Below are positions 36,996-45,307 of a stretch of 64,000 nt of DNA, one piece after another. Made by a program: the position numbers and the translations under genes. How positions within the stretch are numbered: the first letter of the stretch is position 1; each line of letters opens with the position of its first letter. Below the pieces are notes generated by a model. That model did not search any database. It saw nothing but the letters and a program-made list of their open reading frames with translations, and was not told the origin of the DNA. Source of the DNA: Segatella paludivivens DSM 17968 = JCM 13650 (GTDB lineage Bacteria; Bacteroidota; Bacteroidia; Bacteroidales; Bacteroidaceae); the NCBI RefSeq assembly GCF_000373185.1, contig NZ_KB890627.1:142327-206326 (forward strand), written 5' to 3'.

Positions 36996-39557
36996 TTAAT
37001 TTTCTACAGGTAGATTGCTTTGTTCCATTTCAAGACTTGCCCAAACAAAAGGTCCTACACCTTTTGCGTCATTATCACGTATAGGTTCTGAAATGTAGTA
37101 TTCAAAGCTACCGTCACGTTTGTAGTTAGGTGTTTGTACATATTTGCCAGGACCAGGACCTAGGCCGCTTACGGAACAACATTTTGTCAGACTTATTGTC
37201 TTGTCGGCATTTATGCGTACAAATTGTTTTAGTATGCCGTTGTATGCCGTTATACCTGCTTTTTGAAATTCAGCAGGAAGGTAGCCTTTGCGTACTCCTT
37301 TTAGAAGAACGTATGTGAACATAGATGATGCTGTGCTCTCAAGATAATTCTTGTCGCTATTCACATCCATGACGTCATACCATACACCGGTATTCTTATC
37401 TTGATATTTCACAACTGCTTTCATAGCCTTATTTAGCAGTTCTATAACTTCACCGCGTCGTGCGTAGTTCTCTGGAAGAACATCAAGAACTTCTGTCATA
37501 GCCATAACATACCAACCAAGAGCTCTAGCCCATGTGTGTTGACTTTGTCCGTTGTCTTTGTTTGCCCAGAATTGTGAATGAGTTTCATCCCATGCGTGTT
37601 TCCACAAACCTGTAGATTCGTCATAGGTGCGCTTGTCGGTCTTTATGATCTGATCTACTGCGTCATCAAAATATTTGTTAGCTTTCTTTGTGCTCATGTT
37701 TTGTGCTGCATAAGCTGTGTAGTATGGTAATCCCATGAATATGCCGTCTAGCCAAACTTGATTTGCATAAATTGCTTTGTGCCACCAAACTCCCTCTTTT
37801 GTACGTGGTTGGTTTTCTAATTGTTTGAACAGAGTCTTTAAAGCCTTATCTACATTCTTTTCTGGTTGTAAATTGTTCATTCTAAGTATGAACTTGGCTG
37901 TACGAACGTTATCAAGATTGAAGTCTTTATATTCATATCCAGTGATATTGCCTTCTGAGTCTATCATCTTTGCAGGATACTCTTTCAGATAATTCAATAT
38001 TTCTGGGTTCTTGTATTTCTCATAAGTATCAAGCATACTTTCTTGCTCTATTCCCATTACATAACTCCATTTGGGTTTGGTAGAGAAATCAAGAAGATAT
38101 GGATAAGCTGCCCTTTTCATTTCTGATGCAACCAGCCATTCGCTATAGTTCTTGAAAGGTTTATCAAGCAATACCAATGAACCGTTGATAAAAGTGTTCT
38201 CAATATTTATATCATGACTTTTACCAGTACGCATGATATCTTGGTCTTGTACACCATTAAATGTGCAGTTCTTTACATTTATATTATATATATTGTCTGC
38301 GTCATCAAGTCCGTTGAGTAATATGCCATATTTGCTTTTTTGACATGTTACATTTTCCATATATACATTCCTTACTGTAGGATTGAAACCGCGCTTTGCA
38401 GCTTCTTTTGGCTCGTAATTCAGATTGATTCGCAATACGGCTTCACGGCATTGTCCAACTTCTACATTACGCATATATATGTTTTCGGTCAATCCTCCAC
38501 GACATGAATTTGTCTTTATGCGCAATACGCGTTCCAAGTTTGGTGAGTCCATTTTGCAGTTTTCAACAAACACGTTGTTGCAACCGCCAGAGATTTCAGA
38601 TCCTATAACAACACCTCCGTGTCCGTCTTCCATCACGCAGTTTCTTACAATAATATTCTTACTTGGAATATTCCATTTTCTTCCGTCAGCATTTCTTCCG
38701 CTCTTTATGGCAATACAGTCGTCACCAGTATGGAAATTGCAACCCTCTATTATTACGTCTTCGCAGCTTTCTGGGTCACAACCGTCACCATTAGGACCGT
38801 TGTTCCAAACTTTAACACCCTTTACCGTGATGTTTTTTGAAAGTAATGGATGCATAACCCAGAATGGAGAGTTCAGTAGTGTAACATTCTCTATAAGAAT
38901 ACCTTCACATTTATATAAGTTGATGAGTTGTGGGCGCATTCCCAAGCCCTTCATGTTGCGTTTCTCAATAGGAGTTCCGTTTTCTACAAACTCAAATAAT
39001 TTTGGTCTACCAACATTTTGATTTTCGGTGATTTTCTCTTTTGCTTTGAACCAATCTTTTCCGCACATCTTCCACCATGTATTCACGCTTCCATTGCCAT
39101 CAATGGTACCTTCACCTGTAATAGCGATGTTCTTTTCTCCATAAGCATATATGCATGGTTGATAGTTCATGCAGTCCATACCTTCCCAACGTGTTTTTAC
39201 AATAGGGTAGAGGCTTGTGTCAAAAGCGAATATTATATGTGCGCCTTTCTCTACAACAAGATTCACATTGCTTTTTAGCGTAATCGCACCTGTGTTCCAT
39301 GTTCCGGAAGGTATTATTACTTTACCTCCGCCAGCTTTAGAACATGCAAGAATTGCTTTGTTAATTGCAATCTGATTCTTTGCAGCAGAAAGTTTAGATT
39401 CTGCTCCATACTTTGTGATTACAAAATTCTGGTTTGGAAACTCAGGTTGTTTCACTCTTTGTTCAATCTGTTTGTATGTATTGTCATTCCATCCTTGCGC
39501 AGCAATAGCGATAGGACATAGTAGCAGTGCAAACAGAATCGTTTTAAAACATCTCAT
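36996..39557 (-). CDS. Fused GH28 polygalacturonase and GH105 unsaturated rhamnogalacturonyl hydrolase
   Basis: An 853-residue exported protein (signal MRCFKTILFALLLCPIAIAAQ) carrying two enzymes. Residues about 45-480 are a GH28 parallel beta-helix with all four signature motifs: NGD in NNGPNGDGCD, DD in GDDCIAIKSG, GHG in DGHGGVVIGSE and RIK in RVLRIKTN. Residues about 505-850 are a GH105 (alpha/alpha)6 barrel, with HAWDETHSQFW, WARALGWYVMAM and KCCSVSGLGPGPGKYV. GH28 cuts the galacturonan backbone; GH105 removes unsaturated uronic acid ends left by pectate or rhamnogalacturonan lyases. The join is in one continuous frame without a stop. It belongs to the pectin locus with SusC/SusD but has its own terminator. 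Confidence 0.92.
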   Translation of the reverse strand: MRCFKTILFALLLCPIAIAAQGWNDNTYKQIEQRVKQPEFPNQNFVITKYGAESKLSAAKNQIAINKAILACSKAGGGKVIIPSGTWNTGAITLKSNVNLVVEKGAHIIFAFDTSLYPIVKTRWEGMDCMNYQPCIYAYGEKNIAITGEGTIDGNGSVNTWWKMCGKDWFKAKEKITENQNVGRPKLFEFVENGTPIEKRNMKGLGMRPQLINLYKCEGILIENVTLLNSPFWVMHPLLSKNITVKGVKVWNNGPNGDGCDPESCEDVIIEGCNFHTGDDCIAIKSGRNADGRKWNIPSKNIIVRNCVMEDGHGGVVIGSEISGGCNNVFVENCKMDSPNLERVLRIKTNSCRGGLTENIYMRNVEVGQCREAVLRINLNYEPKEAAKRGFNPTVRNVYMENVTCQKSKYGILLNGLDDADNIYNINVKNCTFNGVQDQDIMRTGKSHDINIENTFINGSLVLLDKPFKNYSEWLVASEMKRAAYPYLLDFSTKPKWSYVMGIEQESMLDTYEKYKNPEILNYLKEYPAKMIDSEGNITGYEYKDFNLDNVRTAKFILRMNNLQPEKNVDKALKTLFKQLENQPRTKEGVWWHKAIYANQVWLDGIFMGLPYYTAYAAQNMSTKKANKYFDDAVDQIIKTDKRTYDESTGLWKHAWDETHSQFWANKDNGQSQHTWARALGWYVMAMTEVLDVLPENYARRGEVIELLNKAMKAVVKYQDKNTGVWYDVMDVNSDKNYLESTASSMFTYVLLKGVRKGYLPAEFQKAGITAYNGILKQFVRINADKTISLTKCCSVSGLGPGPGKYVQTPNYKRDGSFEYYISEPIRDNDAKGVGPFVWASLEMEQSNLPVEN

Positions 39558-39888
39558 GATATAAATTTTTTATTCTATTATTTTTTTGATTTAAATTTTT
39601 AAGTAGTGAAGACATTTTTAAAAACAGATTGTATGTCTTCACAGACATAACCTGTTATAATCGAAATGCCTTTTTTACATTTTCACAATGCAAATATAAA
39701 AAAAATATATTTATTTAATGCTGAATATTCGTTTAAAATATATCATTTTTTATCAAGTCGTTGATTTATAATGGATTATGAGGGAAATAAAAAAGAAATA
39801 AATAAGTCTTGTATGATAGAAAATAGAAGTGAAAAATAATTCATTATATTCAATATTGTGTTAAATCCTGAATTTATATGTTACAAAA
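39558..39888. other. AT-rich upstream region of the GH28-GH105 gene
   Basis: No coding frame. A minus-strand -7 box (CAAATATA at 39691-39698 on the plus strand) is probably the promoter of the GH28-GH105 gene; I could not place its -33 box. The rest is AT-rich with no repeat I could support. Confidence 0.4.
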
Positions 39889-39920
39889 TTTGTTTTTTCA
39901 ATTTATATAATTTATATTTG
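39889..39920 (+). promoter_or_regulatory. Promoter of the candidate small RNA
   Basis: TTTG at 39889-39892, 20 bases, then TATATTTG at 39913-39920. Both boxes fit the Bacteroidetes consensus. The predicted start is near 39927. Confidence 0.6.
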
Positions 39921-39926
39921 CCACAA

Positions 39927-39997
39927 GTTTTTAAGATTTAGTTTTTTACTAAATCGCCCTCGAGGTTGGATGCATCCTGCGCCAACCTCTTTTTTTA
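39927..39997 (+). ncRNA. Candidate ~70-nt two-hairpin small RNA
   Basis: A consensus promoter is followed within 75 bases by a terminator, so the transcript would be about 70 nt. It has two hairpins: a perfect 8-bp stem (GATTTAGT 39935-39942 with ACTAAATC 39948-39955, T5 loop), and a GC-rich terminator (GAGGTTGG 39962-39969 with CCAACCTC 39982-39989) followed by seven T. The next gene, an ECF sigma factor, has a separate promoter, so this is not simply its attenuator. I do not recognise the family. Confidence 0.45.
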
Positions 39998-40007
39998 TCG
40001 TTAAAAA

Positions 40008-40039
40008 TTTGCCCGTACCGAAAAAATATTTTATCTTTG
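40008..40039 (+). promoter_or_regulatory. Promoter of the ECF sigma factor gene
   Basis: TTTG at 40008-40011, 20 bases, then TATCTTTG at 40032-40039; the transcript would carry a leader of about 70 bases before the ATG at 40120. This is a housekeeping-type promoter, so no ECF autoregulation is visible. Confidence 0.6.
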
Positions 40040-40119
40040 TAGCAATTAATACTTTAAAAGCAATAAAAATCAATTCGCCTATAGAAGCAATTTTACTTGG
40101 AATTTAAAACATTTACAAG

Positions 40120-40716
40120 ATGAAAAATCTAGCCGTTATGACTGATGAAGAGTTGGCATTGTCTTATGTCAATGGAGATAATAGGGCGTTTGACGAATTG
40201 TTATTGCGCAATCAGTCTAAAATATTTTCTTATATACTGTTCGTGGTCCGTGATCGCGATATGGCTAATGATATTTTCCAGGAGACTTTTGTTAAAGTGG
40301 TTGTTAAGCTTCAACAAGGTAAGTATGTTCCAAGTGGAAAATTCTCAGCATGGGTGTTGCGTATAGCACATAACGTGATAATGGATCTTTATCGCGGGCA
40401 GAAGTCACAAAAGATTATAGATGCTGTTGATGACAACGATCTTTCAAATATTGCTGGAAATGATATGATTATCGGCAATGTAGAAAGTCAGTTTGTGAAT
40501 ACTCAGGTTTTGAGTGATGTTAGGAAAATGATGAATCTGCTTCCTACCACTCAACGTGAGGTTGTCTATATGCGCTATTTTCAGCAAATGTCATTCAAAG
40601 AGATTGCTGATACCACCAACGTTAGTATAAATACAAGTTTGGGACGCATGCGTTATGCCATTATAAATTTGAGAAGAATGGCAAGAGAGCATGACGTTGT
40701 CCTTCAACTTGTTTAA
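40120..40716 (+). CDS. ECF-type RNA polymerase sigma factor
   Basis: A 198-residue sigma-70 family protein with only regions 2 and 4. Region 2 spans about residues 10-90 (ELALSYVNGDNRAFDELLLRN, DIFQETFVKVV, FSAWVLRIAHNVIMDLYR). Region 4 spans about 130-190 (LPTTQREVVYMRYFQQMSFKEIADTTNVSINTSLGRMRYA). No anti-sigma gene is adjacent: the next gene, rpe, is convergent and their stop codons overlap by 4 bases. Targets and signal are unknown. Confidence 0.93.
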   Translation: MKNLAVMTDEELALSYVNGDNRAFDELLLRNQSKIFSYILFVVRDRDMANDIFQETFVKVVVKLQQGKYVPSGKFSAWVLRIAHNVIMDLYRGQKSQKIIDAVDDNDLSNIAGNDMIIGNVESQFVNTQVLSDVRKMMNLLPTTQREVVYMRYFQQMSFKEIADTTNVSINTSLGRMRYAIINLRRMAREHDVVLQLV

Positions 40717-41369
40717 ATATTCTTCAGTGACTTTATCGTTGCTATCGGATCCGAACTTTTGAATACGTAACTTCCGCTTACCAACACGTCAACTCCTGCT
40801 TTTACTAGTATAGGAGCAGTTTCTGCGTTTACGCCTCCATCAACTTCGATAAGAGTATCTGTTCCTGCTTCGTCTATCATCTTGCGAAGTCTTTTGACCT
40901 TATTAATTGTATTCTCAATAAACGTCTGTCCGCCGAAACCTGGATTTACGCTCATCAGCAACACCATGTCTACGTCGCTGATAATATCTTCAAGCATACT
41001 TACTGGAGTTGCTGGATTTAAAGTTACAGCAGCCTTCATACCAGCATTGTGAATTTGTTGTATCGTACGATGTAGATGCGTGCAAGCCTCATAGTGCACA
41101 TTCATCATCATTGCACCAAGTTTTGCTGTTCGCTCGATATATTTTTCCGGATGCTTAATCATGCAATGTACGTCAAGCGGTTTCTTGCATATCTTGCTTA
41201 CGGCTTCGATAATAGGGAAACCGAAAGATATGTTTGGAACAAACTCGCCGTCCATAACGTCCAAATGCAACCAGTCTGCCTCACTTTTGTTAATCATTTC
41301 TATATCTTCCTTTAAGTTCAGGAAGTTTGCCGACAACAATGAGGGCGATACCAATGTATTCATCTTCAA
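40713..41369 (-). CDS. rpe: Ribulose-phosphate 3-epimerase
   Basis: A 218-residue TIM-barrel enzyme of the pentose phosphate pathway that interconverts ribulose 5-phosphate and xylulose 5-phosphate. The signature is complete: SPSLLSANF, WLHLDVMDGEFVPNISFG with metal-binding His and Asp, DVHCMIKHPEKYI, MSVNPGFGGQTFI and EVDGGVNAETAP. Either Met1 or Met3 could be the start. It stands alone, tail to tail with the ECF sigma gene. Confidence 0.95.
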   Translation of the reverse strand: MKMNTLVSPSLLSANFLNLKEDIEMINKSEADWLHLDVMDGEFVPNISFGFPIIEAVSKICKKPLDVHCMIKHPEKYIERTAKLGAMMMNVHYEACTHLHRTIQQIHNAGMKAAVTLNPATPVSMLEDIISDVDMVLLMSVNPGFGGQTFIENTINKVKRLRKMIDEAGTDTLIEVDGGVNAETAPILVKAGVDVLVSGSYVFKSSDPIATIKSLKNI

Positions 41370-41767
41370 ATGGTTTTAAAATATTAGTTAAGACAGAATA
41401 CCTCTTGTTTGCCATTTACCGTTATCACCCGATAGGTATAGGCTATCTGCCTTATAATATTCAAAGTCTTTTCAGATGGTTGGGCTTCTTTTTGAGTAAA
41501 ATACTTCATAGGCACTCTGCTTTTGTTATTAATATATTATTGAAACGCACCGTATCTTGTATTATTGTGCTATTAATGATAAAATATCGCCTATAATGTG
41601 ACATATCTATATACATTATTACATATAATAGCTTTTACGTTTCGTTTATTAGTTCCTTTACAGAAATAGCATTTCCGCATATATTATGTTATAAGTATAT
41701 TTACGGCTTTGTTCATATTGCAAAATAAGCTAATAAATATTTTTATTGCATTTTTTGTTTCGATTTG
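41370..41767. other. Gene-free spacer between rpe and the trp promoter
   Basis: About 400 AT-rich bases with no credible frame. It must hold the rpe promoter (minus strand), which I could not place with confidence. No strong hairpin or repeat seen. Confidence 0.4.
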
Positions 41768-41798
41768 TTTGCAGAATAAAAAAATATCAGTATATTTG
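41768..41798 (+). promoter_or_regulatory. Promoter of the trp operon
   Basis: TTTG at 41768-41771, exactly 19 bases, then TATATTTG at 41791-41798. The start would be near 41805, about 20 bases before the leader-peptide ATG. Confidence 0.75.
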
Positions 41799-41825
41799 CA
41801 AGCGAAACAATTAAATAAAAGTAAA

Positions 41826-41885
41826 ATGAATAATATGGTATCTACATCATGGTGGTGGCGTTGCTCAAGATTAAATAAGTCGTGA
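41826..41885 (+). CDS. trpL: trp operon leader peptide
   Basis: A 19-residue frame, MNNMVSTSWWWRCSRLNKS, has three consecutive Trp codons (41850-41858). It sits between the trp promoter and an intrinsic terminator ahead of trpD. Slow decoding of the Trp codons when tryptophan is scarce would stall the ribosome here and prevent the terminator from forming. Confidence 0.88.
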   Translation: MNNMVSTSWWWRCSRLNKS

Positions 41886-41957
41886 GTTACGAAGCCGTGT
41901 AGATATATATATAATGATATACAAAGAGGCCTGTCGTTCTTACGACAGGTCTTTTTT
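41859..41957 (+). terminator. trp attenuator (1:2, 2:3 and 3:4 pairings)
   Basis: The terminator stem pairs 41928-41937 with 41942-41951 (one G-U pair), followed by TTTTTT. An antiterminator is possible between ACGA plus GCC (41889-41896) and the 5' arm of the terminator. The early segment CGT..CTCA (41859-41867) can instead pair with TGAG..ACG (41883-41891). A ribosome stalled at the Trp codons covers the first segment and frees the second. A ribosome at the stop codon covers the second and lets the terminator form. Confidence 0.8.
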
Positions 41958-41998
41958 GTTTTAACAACATGTAATGACAATATAAAAAATATACGATT

Positions 41999-43003
41999 AT
42001 GGCAATGAAGGACATTTTAAACCGCATGCTCAATCATGAAGAGTTGACGCGCGAAGAGACTAAAAACATCATTCTGGGTATCACGAAGAGTGAATTTCCT
42101 GAAGAACAGATAACAGCTCTTCTTACAGGATTGCAGATGAGAGGTGTTACTGTAGACGAATTATTAGGTTTCCGTGATGGTATTCTTGAAACAGGAGTTC
42201 CTGCTATTCTTGATTGTGACCGATATATTGATGTAGTTGGTACTGGTGGTGACCGTAAGAACACATTCAATATTTCAACCACTTCATGCTTTGTTATTGC
42301 CGGAGCTGGATATAAGGTAGCTAAACATGGTAACTTTGCAGCAACTTCAGTGAGTGGTGCATCTAATGTTATTAAGAATCATGGTGTTGAGTTTACTGAT
42401 GATTTGGATAAACTTAATCGATCAATGGACGAAGCTAACATCGTTTACTTGCATGCTCAACTTTTTGCAAAGGCAATGAAGTTTGTTGGTCCTATCCGCA
42501 AAGCATTACAATTTCCTACCGTGTTCAATCTTTTAGGTCCTTTGGTAAATCCTTCACAGCCACAATGCCAACTTCTTGGTGTTGCCAATCTTGACCAGAT
42601 GAGGTTATATAATCAGGTCTATCAGAAGATAGGTATTGATTACGCAATCGTTAACAGTATAGATGGTTATGATGAAATTTCGCTAACAGGAGATTTTAAG
42701 GTGTCTACAAATGATTATGAAAAAATATTCTCACCTTCTGATTTAGGCTTTAGAATAGCTAAGCCTGATGAACTTAAAGGTGGTGCCACAGAGTTGGAAG
42801 CTAAGGAAATATTCGATGCAGTGATTGAAAACAGAGCACTTGATGCCCAGAAGAATATTGTACTTGCAAATGCTGCATTTGGTATTCAGGTAATGGAAAA
42901 GGGCAAGAAGAGTATTGAGGAATGTATTGATATTGCCCGTGAAAGTATAGACAGTGGTGCTGCTCTTTCTACATTTAAGAAGTTTGTTGCACTTAATTCT
43001 TAA
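41999..43003 (+). CDS. trpD: Anthranilate phosphoribosyltransferase
   Basis: A 334-residue enzyme that joins anthranilate and phosphoribosyl pyrophosphate, the second step of tryptophan synthesis. Clear motifs: DVVGTGGDRKNTFNISTTS (PRPP-binding), KHGNFAATSVSGASNVIKNHG, and LLGPLVNPSQPQCQLLGV. It is not fused to the glutaminase TrpG, which is encoded separately at the operon end. First structural gene after the attenuator. Confidence 0.96.
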   Translation: MAMKDILNRMLNHEELTREETKNIILGITKSEFPEEQITALLTGLQMRGVTVDELLGFRDGILETGVPAILDCDRYIDVVGTGGDRKNTFNISTTSCFVIAGAGYKVAKHGNFAATSVSGASNVIKNHGVEFTDDLDKLNRSMDEANIVYLHAQLFAKAMKFVGPIRKALQFPTVFNLLGPLVNPSQPQCQLLGVANLDQMRLYNQVYQKIGIDYAIVNSIDGYDEISLTGDFKVSTNDYEKIFSPSDLGFRIAKPDELKGGATELEAKEIFDAVIENRALDAQKNIVLANAAFGIQVMEKGKKSIEECIDIARESIDSGAALSTFKKFVALNS

Positions 43004-43024
43004 CGAAATAGTATATATAGTAAT

Positions 43025-43819
43025 ATGGATATTCTTGAAGAAATAGTAGCTCATAAGCGCATTGAGATAGATCAGCGTAAGCAGTTTATCGCTCCACGTC
43101 AATTATATGGAATGGTAGCCGCGAAGTTACAAGATGCACCAGCTACAACAGTAAAGTTTGCTACATCATTAATGGAATCAGAAACTGGTATAATTGCCGA
43201 GTTTAAGCGTATGTCTCCAAGTAAGGGATGGATAAACAAGGAAGCAAAATCTTCAATTGTTCCATTATCTTATCAGAAGAATGGCGCGACAGCACTTAGC
43301 ATATTAACTGATACAGATTATTTCGGAGGTTATGACGAATTCATTCAGGATGCAAGGGCTACCGGTGTAACAATACCTATATTATATAAGAACTTTGTTA
43401 TCGACGAATATCAACTTTTTCAGGCGAGTTTCTGTGGAGCTTCAGCAGTATTATTAATTGCTGCATGCCTTAGTAAAGCAGAATGTAAATCCTTCATGTC
43501 GTTGGCGCATGAACTTGGACTTGAAGTGCTTTTGGAAATGCACGATCGTCATGATCTAGAATATGCAGAATTGCAACCAGATATGTATGGCATAAACAAT
43601 CGTAATCTCGGTAGTTTTGTTACAGATGTCAACAATAGCTTTAAAATGGCTGAACAGTTGCCAACTGATGTATGCAAAGTGAGCGAAAGCGGAATTGATA
43701 ATCCAGAGACATTGAAGTCATTAAGAGAAGCAGGATATAATGGTTTCTTAATGGGTGAGTGCTTTATGAAAACGTCTGATCCAGGAGAAGCATTGAATAA
43801 ATTTATTTGTAATCTATAA
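43025..43819 (+). CDS. trpC: Indole-3-glycerol-phosphate synthase
   Basis: A 264-residue TIM-barrel enzyme closing the indole ring in the fourth step. Motifs: ILEEIVAHKRIEIDQRK, IIAEFKRMSPSKGWI with the catalytic Lys, SILTDTDYFGGYDEF, and YGINNRNLGSFVTD. It is a single-function protein, not fused to TrpF as in Escherichia coli. It lies 21 bases after trpD. Confidence 0.96.
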   Translation: MDILEEIVAHKRIEIDQRKQFIAPRQLYGMVAAKLQDAPATTVKFATSLMESETGIIAEFKRMSPSKGWINKEAKSSIVPLSYQKNGATALSILTDTDYFGGYDEFIQDARATGVTIPILYKNFVIDEYQLFQASFCGASAVLLIAACLSKAECKSFMSLAHELGLEVLLEMHDRHDLEYAELQPDMYGINNRNLGSFVTDVNNSFKMAEQLPTDVCKVSESGIDNPETLKSLREAGYNGFLMGECFMKTSDPGEALNKFICNL

Positions 43820-43829
43820 TTACTAGTAT

Positions 43830-44531
43830 ATGATAATAAAGGTTTGTGGAATGCGCAATATTGGCAATATACGTCAGGTGGCTGAATTAGATATAGACAT
43901 GATGGGCTTTATATTTTGGCAGAAATCAAGTCGATATGTGCGTATGATTTCTAGTCAAGTTGGTACAATGCCAGATTACAGTTCAGAGCGTTTTCATCAA
44001 CTTTCAGACGGGAAAGCTATTGTAAACGCAGGGAATAATCCAAAGCGTGTAGGCGTTTTTGTTGATGATATGCCTCAGAACATCGTTACTCGCATCTATA
44101 ATTACAATCTTGATTATGTGCAGTTGCATGGTAATGAGAGTGTGGATATGATAGATAATCTAGTAAAGACTGTTGATCCGGATATCCACAAGAATATAAA
44201 AATAATAAAGGCATTGAGTATAATCACTCCTGAAGATATTGATAAATATAAGGAATATGAGGGACATGTAGATATGTTTCTATTCGATACCAAATGTGAT
44301 ACAGTCGGTGGAAGTGGCAAACATTTTGATTGGTCGTTGCTTGAGCGTTATGATGGAGAAACTCCTTTCCTGCTTAGTGGCGGAATAGGTCCTGATGATG
44401 TAGAACGAGTAAAGAACTTTCATCATCCAAAGTGTGTAGGTATAGATATTAATAGCAGATTTGAGACTGAACCGGGAATGAAAGATGTAGATCTTTTGCG
44501 CTCATTCGTCTCACAGGTAAAAGGCGTATGA
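43830..44531 (+). CDS. trpF: Phosphoribosylanthranilate isomerase
   Basis: A 233-residue TIM-barrel enzyme for the third step. It opens with IIKVCGMRNIGNI (catalytic Cys) and has VGVFVD, YVQLHGNES, LFDTKCDTVGGSGKHFDW (catalytic Asp) and PFLLSGGIGPDDV. It is somewhat longer than the usual 200-210 residues because of extra residues around SSQVGTMPDYSSERFHQLSDG. The stop overlaps the trpA start (ATGA), so the two are translationally coupled. Confidence 0.95.
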   Translation: MIIKVCGMRNIGNIRQVAELDIDMMGFIFWQKSSRYVRMISSQVGTMPDYSSERFHQLSDGKAIVNAGNNPKRVGVFVDDMPQNIVTRIYNYNLDYVQLHGNESVDMIDNLVKTVDPDIHKNIKIIKALSIITPEDIDKYKEYEGHVDMFLFDTKCDTVGGSGKHFDWSLLERYDGETPFLLSGGIGPDDVERVKNFHHPKCVGIDINSRFETEPGMKDVDLLRSFVSQVKGV

Positions 44532-45304
44532 ATAAAATTAATAAACTTTTCAGTGAAGTAAAAGACCGCAAGTTGCTCTCTCTTTACTTTTGTGCAGGTT
44601 GCCCAACTCTTGATGGTACCGCTGATGTGATAATAACTTTGCAGAAGCGAGGTATTGACATGATTGAAGTTGGTATTCCTTTTAGCGACCCTCTTGCTGA
44701 CGGTCCGGTAATTCAGTCGGCTGCAACAAAAGCACTAAAAAATGGAATGACTCTTAGTAAGTTATTTGCTCAACTAGGAGAAATCAAGAATCAGGTGACG
44801 ATTCCATTAGTTATGATGGGCTATCTTAATGTCATCATGTACTATGGTATAGAAAAATTCTTTCAGAGTTGTGCTGAGAATGGTGCAAGTGGTTGTATTA
44901 TCCCTGATCTTCCATTCAAGGACTATCTTGAAGTTGTGAAGCCTATCGCTGATAAATATGACATACGTGTAATCATGATGATTACTCCTGAAACAAGTGA
45001 GGAGCGCATTCGCTTTATAGATGATAATACTGATGGATTTATTTATATGGTAAGTTCTGCAAGTATCACTGGAGCTCAGAGTAATTTCAATGATGATAAG
45101 GTAGCATATTTCGAGCGCATTAATGCCATGAATTTAAAGACTCCACGCATGATAGGATTTGGAATAAGTAATAAACAGACTTTGGAGAGTGCGCAGAATA
45201 ATGCTTCGGGTGCTATTATCGGAAGTAAGTTTGTTACTTTACTTAATGAGACGGGCAGCCCAGATGTTGCAATCGATAAATTGTATGACGCTTTAAAGAA
45301 ATAA
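44528..45304 (+). CDS. trpA: Tryptophan synthase alpha subunit
   Basis: A 258-residue subunit that splits indole-3-glycerol phosphate. Motifs: MIEVGIPFSDPLADGPVIQ (catalytic Glu and Asp), VMMGYLNVIMYYG, GCIIPDLPFKD, and FIYMVSSASITGAQ. It passes indole to TrpB, encoded 3 bases downstream. The gene order alpha before beta is the reverse of the enterobacterial trpB-trpA. Confidence 0.96.
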   Translation: MNKINKLFSEVKDRKLLSLYFCAGCPTLDGTADVIITLQKRGIDMIEVGIPFSDPLADGPVIQSAATKALKNGMTLSKLFAQLGEIKNQVTIPLVMMGYLNVIMYYGIEKFFQSCAENGASGCIIPDLPFKDYLEVVKPIADKYDIRVIMMITPETSEERIRFIDDNTDGFIYMVSSASITGAQSNFNDDKVAYFERINAMNLKTPRMIGFGISNKQTLESAQNNASGAIIGSKFVTLLNETGSPDVAIDKLYDALKK

Positions 45305-45307
45305 GTT

